A stretch of 64,000 nucleotides of DNA, taken from the NCBI RefSeq assembly GCF_004379255.2, contig NC_056052.1:12556589-12620588 (forward strand), given 5' to 3'. Below the pieces are notes generated by a model, which saw only the letters and a program-made list of their open reading frames with translations, was not told the DNA's origin and ran no database searches. This DNA is from Salvia splendens (Eukaryota > Streptophyta > Magnoliopsida > Lamiales > Lamiaceae). The number at the start of each line of letters is the position of its first letter. Within the stretch, counting starts at the first letter, position 1. Made by a program: the position numbers and the translations under genes. Shown here piece after piece: positions 11,922 to 23,506 of the stretch.

Positions 11922-14573
11922 TGTAGTACCCCCGAAAATTGTGACTTTTTTATTTATTTATTTGATGGCTTATTTTATTTTAAATAATGTGGATGTTGAA
12001 TAAGAATTTCTTTTGTAGAAATTGAGTCTCTATGTGTTTGAGTTAATTATGTGAAAAATTAGTTGTTGTGAGTTAAGGTGATTAAGCTTTCAATGTGTGA
12101 ATTAAATTAAATGGGATAATGCATAATCATTCTAGCCATTTTAATTGAAATTTTCTGTCGTCCTATTTATTGGAAATAATACTTTCTTTCTTGGATTTAA
12201 TTAATTGTCTTGGGATATTTATCAAAATTAAATCCAAGCCAAATTATCCCTATGTTATTCTACATGATTTTCGACCCCTTGGCCATCCCTTGAAATTTTC
12301 GACTTCTCCTAGTAATTAGGAGAAGGAATTATTTTGTGGATTTAATTGGTATCTTGTTTGTCTCCTTCCTTGAATTAAAATCCAATTAAATCTTATCATA
12401 TCTTGCCAAATCTCTCCATATCCTATTTTAATTAGGATTTGACTCTTTCCTTCTTTGAGACCTCATTATTTTCGCCCCTTATACCTATTAATTACTTTGT
12501 GGGATTAATTTATTTGTTACCTATTTTGTGGGAGTCTTTTCCTACAAGAAATTACCAAATTTAAATCCTATTCCTATTTGATTTGAGGATTTAAGTATTT
12601 TCCTTGATTTCTCCCATTATACACGCCCCTTTTTATTTCCCCTCTTGGAGATGCTTGAATTATTTTGTTACCTTCTTTATGAGATACAGAATATCTTTTT
12701 ACCTATTTTGTGAATATCATTCTCTCCAAGTAAATACCAAATAAATATCTATGCTAATTAAATAGCAAGTTTTGAAAATTACTCCCCCACATACTACACG
12801 CCTATTTTCCTTTTAATGGTGGGATTTTTATTCATTGACCTCTATTTTATTCTTCAACAATTTTAATTGCTTTATTTAATTGTGGGATTTATCCTAGACT
12901 ATAAATTAAAAGAACCCTACCCTAGCCTTCATATTTTCGCCTCCCTCTTCTCTCCATACCACACGTCTCTCTTCCTTTCCTTCGTCACCAATCCTTCACC
13001 AATTCCTTGTTCTTGCATCACTGTGGAGTTGGAAATTCAAGATTCATCGAAGAATCGCATCATTCGTCATTCCTACCGATTGTTTTCAAGAGAAAGGTAT
13101 ACTTTGACTCATCTTTCTCCTTCTTACCATTGAATCCATGTTTCTGGATCCCCTCATGCATATAGTGAGTGTAGAAATCGTAGATCAAAAAATTAATCGG
13201 TTGGGAAGGATGTTTGCATGAATATGTATGTGTGTGTGTGAGTTTGTGGGTGATTCATTGGTGAATGCTATGTGTAAATAGGGGAACATGGTTGTGATGT
13301 CGTTTTTGAAGCGTGAATATGTGTTGAAAGCATGAATATGTATGTGTGGATGAATGATAGACAAACCCTAGTTTGTAAATGTTGAGCATTGAAACTGTGG
13401 TGTCCGAACAGTATGTTTCGACGAGTGTTTGGCTAACCAAACGATCTTATTTTGGCACGAATTTTTAACTAGATGAAATTTAAGTGTCTTCCATGTTGTG
13501 TCAAAATTTCAGTCTCTTTTGACGAAAGATGAATATTTAACGAATTTTTCAATTGAATTGCGCAGTCGTGTCAGAATTTGTATTCTCGTCCAGTGAGTTC
13601 GTTTTTTTGTTTTAACCGACCTAAAGATGTGATTTTGGTGTGGATTTTAAACTAAGTAAACCTTTATGTGTCTACTCTGTGGTGACCTAATTTTAGGGTC
13701 ATATGAGGTCGGATGGAATTTTAATGGTGTTTACAAAACGACTGCGCTGTTCTGCCAGAATCATGTCTTGATTGAAATAGTCTTGTTTGAATGAAATACA
13801 TGATACATATGTGAGTAAGAACTTATCCTATGATGTGATTATGTGTTACACGTTGATGTATGCCAAAGGGTTTCATTTCGTGTATGATGGTGAACGTTGG
13901 GATGGGCAATATAAGAAAACGGTGAGAGGAACGATAGGGCAGGCATGAATAATGTATTGATAGAAAACTGATTGTGTTGTATTATGTGGTTATGATGTTG
14001 ATAAGGGTTGTTGTGCGTACGTGGGTACGAAGAGCAAGGATTTCAATAAAGTTGTGAACCGTGTTTGTAAGCAATCGAGGTGGGCTTTCTTTTACTAAAC
14101 TCTTTTACACTTTCAAAAGTATGATACGGTGTTATAAGGGTGGTTTAAAGTGTTATGTCATGCCATGATTGTTTTGATGTTGAGATTGTTGCCTGATGCC
14201 TAGTTCGTTTGAGCTTGCTCCGTTAGGCTATAGGGCTATGTTGAGATTGTTGCCTGATGCCTAGTTCGTCTGAGTTTACTCCGTTAGGCTATAGGGCAAT
14301 GTGTGAAACGAATTCGGGTCTGACTAGGGCCGCAAACCCTATCAGGCTGTGTACACAGAGGGGATCGTGAGCCGTCCTTGCTAGTCGGCCGGTCTCGTGG
14401 GTGAATAGTGTATCCACACTTTCGTCACACTATGGTAAGAGAAGGTGATTGATTGATTGATTGATGAGAAAGTGGGGAGATTGTTTTGACTGGCCAGTCT
14501 ACGAAAATGTTTTGTGATACTCGATGATATTTTTTTCTAAAATGTTAAAACTCGAGTTCATTATGGTATGAAT

Positions 14574-16035
14574 TGTTAGGGTTTTGTATACTAGAAATTA
14601 CCTTTTGAGTGATTGCATATTGTAAAACTCTAATGGTTATTTTCCAATAAATGCAAAAGATTATTTTTGTCATAATGTTGTTATGTTTTACATTTAATGG
14701 TTGTTTATTGCATATTTAAATGTATAAGCAAACGTAACAAAGTCTAAGTCTTTGTTTTAGTAGACCGGTTGTGGGCTTCGTCCAATTTAAGGTAACACGG
14801 TCAGTTCTAAACAAAGAAAAATAAGAATTTCACAACCTAGATAGGGCTAGACTACCTATCGCGAAAGGTTGCAATGTCAGTCCGATTATTTCTAAGCCTT
14901 ATTGAAATAAGATGACGATGGTGTGGTATAGCACTGAATGGATCTAACAGCAAGACGAGTCTTTATGCTATCTACTGAAAGACGAGGTCTTGATAATTAA
15001 TTTCTTAATCAATGTACGTTATCATTGAGCACACGACATTGAGTATCCACTACTTTGACTTACCAAAGGTGTGGGTATTTCGTAACCTAACAATCCAGGT
15101 ATATTGGGTAGTGGTGATCATTATCTAGCGGTGCTAGGATTGCTATTATGTTAAAACGTGCGCGAGGAGAGTCTCGTTTGATAACATCCACAAGAGGAGC
15201 TCGAAACGAGGTTTTATTATTCGGAACCTAGCTAGTTGGAGTTTGATTACTCTATGAGAAATAAATAAGAGTTTCTTGCTAAGTCCACTCTTGGAATTCG
15301 AAATATGTTAATTAATTAAGTCTATAGCAGACATTAATTAATTAATGGATGTTTCTATCTTAAGCGCGAGAAATAAATCAAATGCAATTAAAGGAAACCC
15401 GGAACACTTGTAATTTCGGATTTGGAAGGCAGTGCAATATTACTTCTGTAGTGGCTGCTCGTAATATTCCAATATAAGCTTATATTAAATTGTGGGTTCA
15501 ATTTAATTAGTAAAAAGCTAATTAGGTGAGGCCTGTTCCAAATTCTTCCTTAGATCCCTGACTGGGCCCAATATGTGACATATATAAATAGGAGAATAAA
15601 GGAGACAGAAGATACACTTTTTAATATACAAAATTTTTGTCCCCCTCTAGAAAGAGCGAGCTCGAAATTTGTGCTCCCTCCGTGAGCAGTTTCTGTCTTC
15701 CATTATTCGAGTCCTAGTACGTTGGTGATATTTGCCCACACAAATATCAGCGTATAGTTCGGGACACCAGTCAGAAGATCCGAGGTCTTGTATTGAAGAT
15801 CTTCACGTGGAGACGGAGCAAGCCATCATCGATTCTTGATTGAATCTACGAGGTAAATTGGCTAATGTAGTAAGCATGCTTTAGGGATTTTATGTGCTAA
15901 AGAATGTTTTTAATTCAAGTTATGAGCATGATACATGTGATAATTACGCGAATAGAATTTGTCTAAATAATCTGCTAAATAGATCAAGTTTATATGATCG
16001 GTAAATAACGCGCGCTTCCGCTGCCAACCCCTTCA
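14574..16035 (+). mobile_element. Solo LTR F1, nested in an A LTR
   Basis: Starts TGTTAGGGTTTTG and matches F2 (17515-19061) over its length. It has a TATA box at 15583-15591. Its last about ten bases (AAACCCAACA in F2) are missing, and about 16 bp of host LTR present in the intact copy (21110-21130) are gone. No target duplication is visible, so the 3' junction was remodelled after insertion. Termini suggest an LTR retrotransposon, perhaps copia, but no coding part is present to decide. Confidence 0.75.
15583..15591 (+). promoter_or_regulatory. TATA box of F1 LTR
   Basis: TATAAATAG following GGGCCCAATATGTGACATA. The equivalent box in F2 is at 18578-18586, in a conserved CTGACTGGGCCCAATATG context. 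Confidence 0.6.
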
Positions 16036-16457
16036 AATATTTTGGCGTGTGTACACTGAGTATGCCAAGTACTCAGCTTTGCATATGTTTTCTTTATGTG
16101 CAGGTTGAGCGGTGATGTTGCGGCGGATGTTGAGTCGAGCCTTATGAAGTTCCGGATGCGTCGTGTCTTCATACATAGGCGTCTCCCTATGACTCTCTAG
16201 ATACCTTTATTCTGCTACCTTGTTTCGAATCGTTCTTGATAAATTCATTCATTTTGCTCTACACTACTTTATGACATTAATTACCTTGAGATATTAACCC
16301 GTTGCTTAATTGTTTAACCGATTAAAACTTTTCTTTTGAAGTTTTGTTTAAGATGTTGTCTTTCATTGTTTCCCCTTCTTCTTCCCCGCTCCTTAGTCCC
16401 TTCCCTAGTCACGATTCCCCGTCTTTACTATCCTTAGTAAGGGCGGTCGTGACAGAG

Positions 16458-16469
16458 TGGTATCAGAGC
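16458..16469 (+). promoter_or_regulatory. Primer binding site, initiator Met tRNA
   Basis: TGGTATCAGAGC, 3 bases after the 5' LTR. It is identical to the site at 1794-1805 on the other strand. Confidence 0.92.
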
Positions 16470-16894
16470 TTCGTTCTTTCGCTCTGGTCCGAGAGCCTTC
16501 TTTCAGATTAAGTTTAGATTAGTACCCCTAGACTAAAAGTGTCACGAAGGCTCAACATCCGAAGCATTACGCTCAACAACAAGAAAGTGAGGTATGTTTT
16601 AGGTTATTGAAAGTATATGGAATTGATGATGATATGATAAGGGTGTATTGGCAAGAGTGTGCATGTGTATGGAAGTTATGTGTGAATATGCTAATATGAT
16701 GATACTATTATGTTGGAACATGAGCGTGAGTGACATGATGTTGCAAATGTGTGCTTTGTGTGAGAAAGTGTGAAAGTACTACGACATAAGCATGGGAACA
16801 TAGGAAGCCACGTGGGAGTTAGAAGATAGGATGAAAGAAAAGTACCTCGAGTAATTTTTGTAAGACGACCAAATTTCGGGACGAAATTTCTGTT

Positions 16895-16907
16895 AAGAGG
16901 GGAAGGA
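16895..16907 (+). promoter_or_regulatory. Polypurine tract
   Basis: An unbroken purine run AAGAGGGGAAGGA directly before the 3' LTR. It is the expected plus-strand DNA primer and fixes the 3' LTR start at 16908, where TG has mutated to TT. Confidence 0.85.
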
Positions 16908-19900
16908 TTTAGCACCCCGTAAAATTGTGATTTTTTTTATTTGATGGCTTATTTTATTTTAAATAATGTGGATGTTGAATGAGAATTTCTTTTGTGGAAA
17001 TTGAGTCTCTATGTGTTTGAGTTAATTATGTGAAGTTAGTAGTTGTGAGTTATGTGAGTTAATGTGATTAAGCTTCCAATGTGTGAATTAAATTAAATGG
17101 GATAATGCATAATCATTCTAGCCATTTTATTTGAAATTCTCAGCCCTCCTATTTATTGGAAATAATACTTTCTTTCTTGGATTTAATTAATTTCCTTGGG
17201 ATATTTATCCAAATTAAATCCAAACCAAATTATCCCTATGTTATTCTACATGATTTTCGACCCTTTGGCCATCCCTTGAAATTTTCGACTTCTCCCAGTA
17301 ATTAGGAGAATGAATTATTTTGTGGATTTAATTGGTATCTAGTTTGTCTCCTTCCTTGATTTAAAATCCAATTAAATCTTATCATATCTTGCCAAATCTC
17401 TCCATATCCTATTTTAATTAGGATTTGACTCTTTCCTTCTTTGAGACCTCATTATTTTCGCCCCTTATGCCTATTAATTACTTTGTCGGATTAATTTATT
17501 TGTTACCTATTTTGTGTTAGGTTTAGTATACTGAAAAGCATGTTTCGAGCGAGTTCGCACGAATAGAATCTTGCTTGTGTACGAAAAAACTCTACAATTC
17601 ACTTTTGACCCGATTCAGTATCATTCGAGCAGTTTGCACGAATAGAATCAATATATTATTACATAATGTTTGCTTGTGCGTTTATAAGTTGTTTTATAAA
17701 CATTTAAATGCATAAGAAGTAAACAAAGCCTAAGTCTTTTGCTTAGTAGACTGGTTGTGGGCGTCGTCCACTTTAAGGTAACTACAGTCGGTTCTATGCA
17801 ATGCTTTGCAAAAGAAAAAGAAGAATTTCACAACCTAGATAGGCTTTGGCTACCTATCGTGAAAGGTTGCAATGTCAGTCCGATTATTTCTAAGCCTTAT
17901 TGAAATAAGATGACGTTGGTGTGGTATAGCACTGAATGGATCTAACAACAAGACGAGTCTTTATGCTATCTACTGAAAGACGAGGTCTTGATAATTAATT
18001 TCTTAATCTACATACGTTAGCATTGAGCATAGGACATTGAGTATCTACTACTTTGACTTACCAAACGTGCGGGTTTTTCGTCACCCAACGATCCAGGTAT
18101 ATTGGGTAGTGGTGATCATTATCTAGTGGTGTTAGGATTGCTATTATGTTGAATCGTGCACGAGGTGAGTCTCGTTTGATAATGTCCTCAAGAGGAGCTT
18201 GAACAAGGTTTTATTATTCGGAAACTAGCCAGTTGGAGTTTTATTACACTAGGAATAATAAATAAGTGTTTCTTGCTAAGTCTACTATTGGAATTAATAA
18301 GATGTTAATTAATTAAGTCCATAGCAGAATTTAATTAATTAATGGACATTTCTATCTTAAGCGCGGGAAATAAATAATAAACAAAGTGGAAACCCGAATT
18401 ACTTGTAATTTTGGATTTGGATGGGGAGTTCAATATTACGTGTGTAGTGACTGCTCGTAATATTCCAATATAAGCTTGTATTAAATTGTGGGTTCAATTT
18501 AATTAGTAAAAAGATAATTGGGGAAGCCCATATCCAAAGCCTTCCATAGATCCCTGACTGGGCCCAATATGAACTATTATAAATAGGAGAATAAATGAGA
18601 CAAAAATTAATTAATTTTCAGTATGAAAATTTCGTCCACTTCTATTATTATGAAGATGACGATTTTTTCAAGAATTTCTCCTCCGTGAGTTCTTCAGCTC
18701 CTTCTCCGTGAGAAAGTTCTGTCTTCTTTATTCGAGTCCTATTGTTTCGATAAGATCAGCCCACCCTGATGTCGGAATACAGTTCGGGACACCAGTCAGA
18801 AGATCTGTGGTCTAGTATTGAAGATCATCGTGGAGAAGGCGCAAGCAATCGACGATTCTTTGGAGAATCAAATCGGTAACTCTAAACCGTAGAATTCATG
18901 TTTAGGATTTATATTCTATGAGCATGAATTATTTGCGTTCTAGCATGCAATTTTGTGTTAACATGTGATTTGATTAATCCCATAATCTGTCAAATAGATC
19001 ATACGTCTGATTTATTTGTTTGTACAAGTCTTCCGCTGTGCAAGGGGCTTCAAACCCAACATTTTGTGACAGTCTTTTCCTACAATAAATTACCAAATTT
19101 AAATCCTATTCCTATTTGATTTGAGGATTTAAGTATTTTTCCTAGATTTCTCCCATTATACACGCCCCTTTTTATTTCCCCACTTGGAGATGCTTGAATT
19201 ATTTTGTTACCTTCTTTATGAGATACTCAACATCTTTTTACCTATTTTGTGAGTATCTTTCTCTCCAAGTAAATACCAAATAAATATCTATGCTAATTAA
19301 ATAGCAATTTTTGAAAATTACTCCCAGACATACTACACGCCTATTATCCTTTTAATTGTGGGATTTATTCATTGACCTCTATTTTATTCTTCCACAATTT
19401 TAATTGCTTTATTTAATTGTGGGATTGATCCTAGACTACATATTAAAAGAACCCTAACCCTAGCCCTCATATTTTCGCCTCCCTCTTCTCTCCATACCAC
19501 ACGTCTCTCTCTTCCTCTCCTTCTCCACCAATCCTTCACCAATTCCTTGTTCTTGCATCATTGTGGAGTTGGAAATTCAAGATTCATCGAAGAATCGCAT
19601 CATTCGTCATTCCTATCAATTATTTTTCAAGAGAAAGGTATACTTTGACTCATCTTTCTCCTTCTTACCATTGAATCCATGTTTCTTGATCCCCTCATGC
19701 ATATAGTGAGTGTAGAAATCGTAGATCAAAAAATTAATCGGTTGGGAAGGATGTTTGCATGAATATGTATGTGTGTGTGAGTTTGTGGGTGATTCATTGG
19801 TGAATGCTATGTGTAAATAGGGGAACATGGTTGTGATGTCGTTTTGGAAGCGTGAATATGTGTTGGAAGCATGAATATGTATGTGTGGATTAATGATAGT

Positions 19901-21544
19901 TTGTAAATGTTGAGCATGAAAACTGTGGTGTCCGGACAGTAGGTCCGACGAGTGTTTGGTCGACCAAACGATCTTATTTTGGCACGACTTTTTAACTGAG
20001 TGAAATTTTAAGTGTGTTTTGTGTTGTGTCAAAATTTCAATCTCTTTTGATGAAAGATGAATTTTTAACGAATTGTTTAATTGAACTACGCAGTCCTGTC
20101 AGAATTTGTATTCTCGTCCAGTGAGTTTGTTTTTTTGTTTTAACCGACCTAAAGATGTGATTTTGGTGTTGATTTTTAACTGAGTAAACCTTTATGTATC
20201 TACTGTGTGGTGACCAAATTTTAGGGTCATATGAGGTCGGATGGAATTTTAATGATTTTTACAAAACGACTGCGTTGTTCTGCCAGATTCATGTCTTGAT
20301 TGAAATAGTCTTGTTGGCAAGTTTAGAATGAAATACATGATACATGTGTGAGTAAGAACTTATCCTATGATGTGATTATGTGTTGCACGTTGATGTATGC
20401 CAAAGGGTTTCGTTTCGTGTATGATGGTGAACGTTGGGATGGGAAATATAAGAACACGGTGAGAGGAACGATAGAGCATGCATAAGTAATGTGTTGATAG
20501 AAAACTGATTGTGTTGTATTATGTGGTTATGATGTTGATAATGGTTGTTGTGCGTACGTGGGTACGAAGAGCAAGGATTTCAATAAAGTTGTGAACCGTG
20601 TTTGTAAGCAATCGAGGTGGACTTTCTTTTACTAAACTCTTTTACGCTTTCAAAAGTATGACACGATGTTATAAGGGTGGTTTAAAGTGTTATGTCATGT
20701 CATGATTGTTTTGATGTTGAGATTGTTGCCTGTTGCCTAGTTTGTTTGACTTGCTCCGTTAGGCTATAGGGCAATGTTGAGATTGTTGCCTGATGCCTAG
20801 TTCGTCTGAGTTTACTTCGTTAGGCTATAGGGCTATGTGTGAAGCGAATTCAGGTCTGAGTAGGGCCGCAAACCCTAGCAGGCTGTGTACACAGAGGGGA
20901 TCGTGAGCCGTCCTTACTAGTCGGCCGGTCTCGTGGGCGAATAGTGTGGCCACACTTTCGTCGCACTATGGTAAGAGGATGTGATTGATTGATTGATTGA
21001 TGAGAAGGAGGGGAGATTGTTTTGACTGGCCAGTCTACGAAAATGTTTTGTGATACTCGATGATATTCTTTTCTAAAATGTTAAAACTCGAGTTCACTAT
21101 GGTATGGATGACATAACTTTTATCAAATATTTTGGCGTGTGTCCACTGAGTATGTCAAGTACTCAGCCCTGCATATGTTTTCTTTATGTGCAGGTTGAGC
21201 GGTGATGTTGCGGCGGATGTTGAGTCGAGCCTTAAGAAATTCCGGATGCGTCGTGGCTTCATACATAGGCGTCTCCCTATGACTCTCTAGATACCTTTAT
21301 TCCGCTGCCTTGTTTTGAATCGTTCTTGATAAAGTCTTTCGTTTTGCTCTACACTACTTTATGACATTAATTACCTTGAGATATTAACCCGTTGCTTAAT
21401 TGTATAACCGATTAAAACTTTTCTTTTGAAGCTTTGTTTAAGATGTTGTCTTTCATTGTTTCCCCTTCTTCTTCCCCGCTCCTTAGTCCCTTCCCTAGTC
21501 ACGATTTCCCGTCTTTACTATCCTTAGTAAGGGCGGTCGTGACA
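16908..21544 (+). mobile_element. 3' LTR of the deleted A element
   Basis: Starts TTTAGCACCCCG (TG mutated) and ends GGCGGTCGTGACA. About 3.09 kb without the nested F2 LTR. The palindrome AGTGTGGCCACACT is intact at 20943-20956, whereas in the 5' LTR it is mutated. Confidence 0.88.
17515..19061 (+). mobile_element. Solo LTR F2, nested in an A LTR
   Basis: Starts TGTTAGGTTTAG and ends CTTCAAACCCAACA, giving short inverted ends. Flanked by TTTTG on both sides (17510-17514 and 19062-19066). 1547 bp, with no coding region. TATA box at 18578-18586. A segment of nearly identical sequence occurs in F1, showing two independent insertions of one family in the two LTRs of one element. Confidence 0.92.
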
Positions 21545-21590
21545 GAGTTACCCGTTCTTCTTCGCTCGAAATCTTCCCAGTGTTGCCCCC
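21545..21590 (-). pseudogene. env-like gene remnant (B-related), upstream piece
   Basis: Minus-strand continuation of the gene at 11628-11921 across the A insertion. TCTTCTTCGCTCGAAATCTT corresponds to TCTTCTTCACTCAAGATCTC at 47036-47055 in the B element. It ends where the C3 LTR begins. Confidence 0.5.
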
Positions 21591-21925
21591 TGATAGGGCT
21601 CGTTTCAATCATAGTTTTATAGGGGTTTATTACACTAATCGGGTTAATAATGTGCGAAAAAATGGTGAATTTAAGTGTGCATGAAAAGTGTTGAAGTGGC
21701 AGGGTGCCGGGACAACTTGATCAACTCGGAAAAGAATCGAAAAATGGCCAGAGCCGAAGACAAGTTAATCAGTTAGGGACGAGAAATGGAGCTTTGCTAG
21801 CCAGCAAGTTGATCAAGAGGAAGTTCACCACATGAAGACATGAGATGATGAGTCATAGGAGAAAGAAGGGAAAATTCCATCTCAAGGGATGAGCTTACCC
21901 TAGGGATTTGTGCCCAAGGCCATCC

Positions 21926-21934
21926 TATAAATAG
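21926..21934 (+). promoter_or_regulatory. TATA box of C3 LTR
   Basis: TATAAATAG in CATCCTATAAATAGTGGAG, about 335 bp into the LTR, as in C1. Confidence 0.65.
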
Positions 21935-22995
21935 TGGAGAGAATGCACACAATAAAATGCATCATCATCCTTAGTCACTACGCTTTACACTTAAGTTCGT
22001 AGCATGAAGCAAGGACGCTAGCAGCCACTGGAGTCGACTTTCTACCACTACATCCCTCTCTTCTTCCTCATCAAGGGAGGAGGGAGCTAGATCTGCCAAG
22101 AGCCTTTCATCGTTTGTGTTTTACTTACACCCCGAGGGGTCAAAACATTGTTACCTTGTTTTTAGTTTATCTTTTCCGGATCTTAGTTGTTTTTGATGTT
22201 TTTCTCTTAGTTAACTCTAGTTATCTTCTGTTTGTTGATCGATCTTTTCATCTGAGTTCGGAATTATGTTCTTTTTGTTGTGGTTATTGAAGATCGTCTA
22301 TGAAATGGAGTTTTTAGTGCAATCTGTCTTGGATCTGATGTTCTCTGGTTTTGGTTTCTTTGTTAAATTTAGTTATGTTCTGAGTTAAAGTTAGATTTGC
22401 ATAATTTAGTTGTTTAAGTTTAGATGTGAGTGTGAGATGGAGTTTGCGATGCCTGTTGGTTTGGAGTTGGTGATCTCTGAGTTAGATTCTGATCTGAAGG
22501 TTGTTCGTCGTTCTGTTTCTGATTTCTCGTAGTTAGATCTGAGTTTTAGTTCGTCAACTTGCATGAGATTAGAATAGATGCTATAGATCTGTTTTATTTC
22601 CATTCGATTTGCATGGATTTGTGTTTTAATTTGTCTGTTTCATGCTTTCATGTTAGAGTAGCAGTACTTGTCTCCTTTTCATTATTTTCAGTTTTTAGTA
22701 GTGCGTTTAGTTGTGTCAGTGGTCCCGAGTTATTTTTTACAGAAGTAACATCTCGTTCATAGTTTACTTGATCAGTTTAGCACGTTCCTTAGTTTTGAGT
22801 ATGTCTAATCTAGTTGATCCATTTAGTTTAGTGAGTTGACCCGTTTAGTGTTTACTTTCATTCTTAACCCACTGAAAAGTGTGGCCGCAGCCAAAACCTC
22901 CCAATGTCCCAAACACAACTTAACACGCCTCTATACCTGAGGGATTCAACCCTTACTTCCCTTTACTAATCTATAGTATTGTGGGTTAAGGTCTT

Positions 22996-23349
22996 TTTTT
23001 TAAAGGAGGATCGACGATGGTTCTCCATCTACCCACCGAAATAACTCGGACCCCCGACCTAACGGTCGGAGGTGAAGCGTCTTACCACCAAGCTGCGCTT
23101 CGTTATCGGGATGGGTAGGGACGAGTCAGCCAACCTTTCCCCAAGCACGGGTCCAGACCAGTTAACCTATCTTCCCAATCAAGGGGACCAGTTAACGTAT
23201 CTCCCCCAGCTCTTGGGTCCAGGCCAGGACTCAAGAACCCCCCAGGGGAAATTTATCCCCAAGATGCGCCTCCTAGGGGTCAAACTCGTGACCTCTAGGA
23301 TGGCGCGGTATCCTTGCCCCTCAACCACTTGAGCTAAGGGGCTTGGATA
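22996..23349 (-). mobile_element. tRNA-derived SINE
   Basis: A 354-bp insertion flanked by a perfect 19-bp duplication, TATTGTGGGTTAAGGTCTT, at 22977-22995 and 23350-23368. Read on the minus strand it begins near an A box (TAGCTCAAGTGG, 23325-23336), has a B-box-like GAGTTTGACCCC about 40 bp on (around 23276-23293), and ends in an A run (the T run at 22994-23001). Long duplication, internal polymerase III promoter and A tail together identify a SINE mobilised by LINE machinery. The open frame on the plus strand here is incidental. Confidence 0.9.
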
Positions 23350-23506
23350 TATTGTGGGTTAAGGTCTTGAAAGCTCTAAGTTTCTCCATTTGCATAACCA
23401 ACAATCAGTTAGTAGCTTACTTGATCCACTGACCGTTTCTCTTGATAAGGAAATAGTACCCGTGATGCACATATTCAATCACAGGAATATAATTACTTTT
23501 ACCGAG

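Larger units (their letters stand above)
11922..16454 (+). mobile_element. 5' LTR of the deleted A element
   Basis: Starts TGTAGTACCCCC and ends GGCGGTCGTGACA. About 3.07 kb after removal of the nested F1 insertion (14574-16035). It holds two tandem copies of a segment of about 65 bp beginning near GATTGTTGCCTGATGCCTAG (14186 and 14234), shared with the 3' LTR. Confidence 0.88.
16455..16907 (+). mobile_element. Minimal internal region of the A element
   Basis: 453 bp containing a primer site at the left, leader sequence homologous to 1184-1793, then directly the 3' end signature of Del/Tekay elements (TTTCGGGACGAAATTTCTGT) and the polypurine tract. The gag-like gene and all of pol are deleted. 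The junction lies near 16850. Confidence 0.85.
11922..21544 (+). mobile_element. Internally deleted family A retrotransposon (complete ends)
   Basis: Two family A LTRs (11922-16454 and 16908-21544) in direct orientation flank only 453 bp. The whole is bounded by GAGTT at 11917-11921 and 21545-21549. The internal stretch keeps a primer site and a polypurine tract but no coding sequence, so the element could move only with proteins from a relative such as the left-edge chromovirus. Each LTR is split by an F-family LTR. The two LTRs share private features, for example a doubled segment near 14185-14300 and 20715-20840, consistent with one integration. Confidence 0.9.
21591..23430 (+). mobile_element. 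C3 LTR, probable 5' LTR of the large C element
   Basis: Begins TGATAGGGCTCGTTTCAATC, resembling the starts of C1 and C2 LTRs, with a TATA box at 21926-21934 and the TTAACCCACTGAAAAGTGTGG segment near 22867 that recurs in the LTR at 58697-59497. Split by a SINE at 22996-23349. The right end is unclear because element E begins between about 23430 and 23507. Since E ends at 39226 inside a C-type gag, this LTR is probably the 5' LTR of that gag. This is inference from position and family. Confidence 0.65.

Noticed and set aside
23072..23332. Plus-strand 86-residue frame near a tRNA-like sequence
   Set aside because: It is the reverse of the SINE. The A and B boxes belong to the SINE promoter and do not form a complete tRNA cloverleaf gene.
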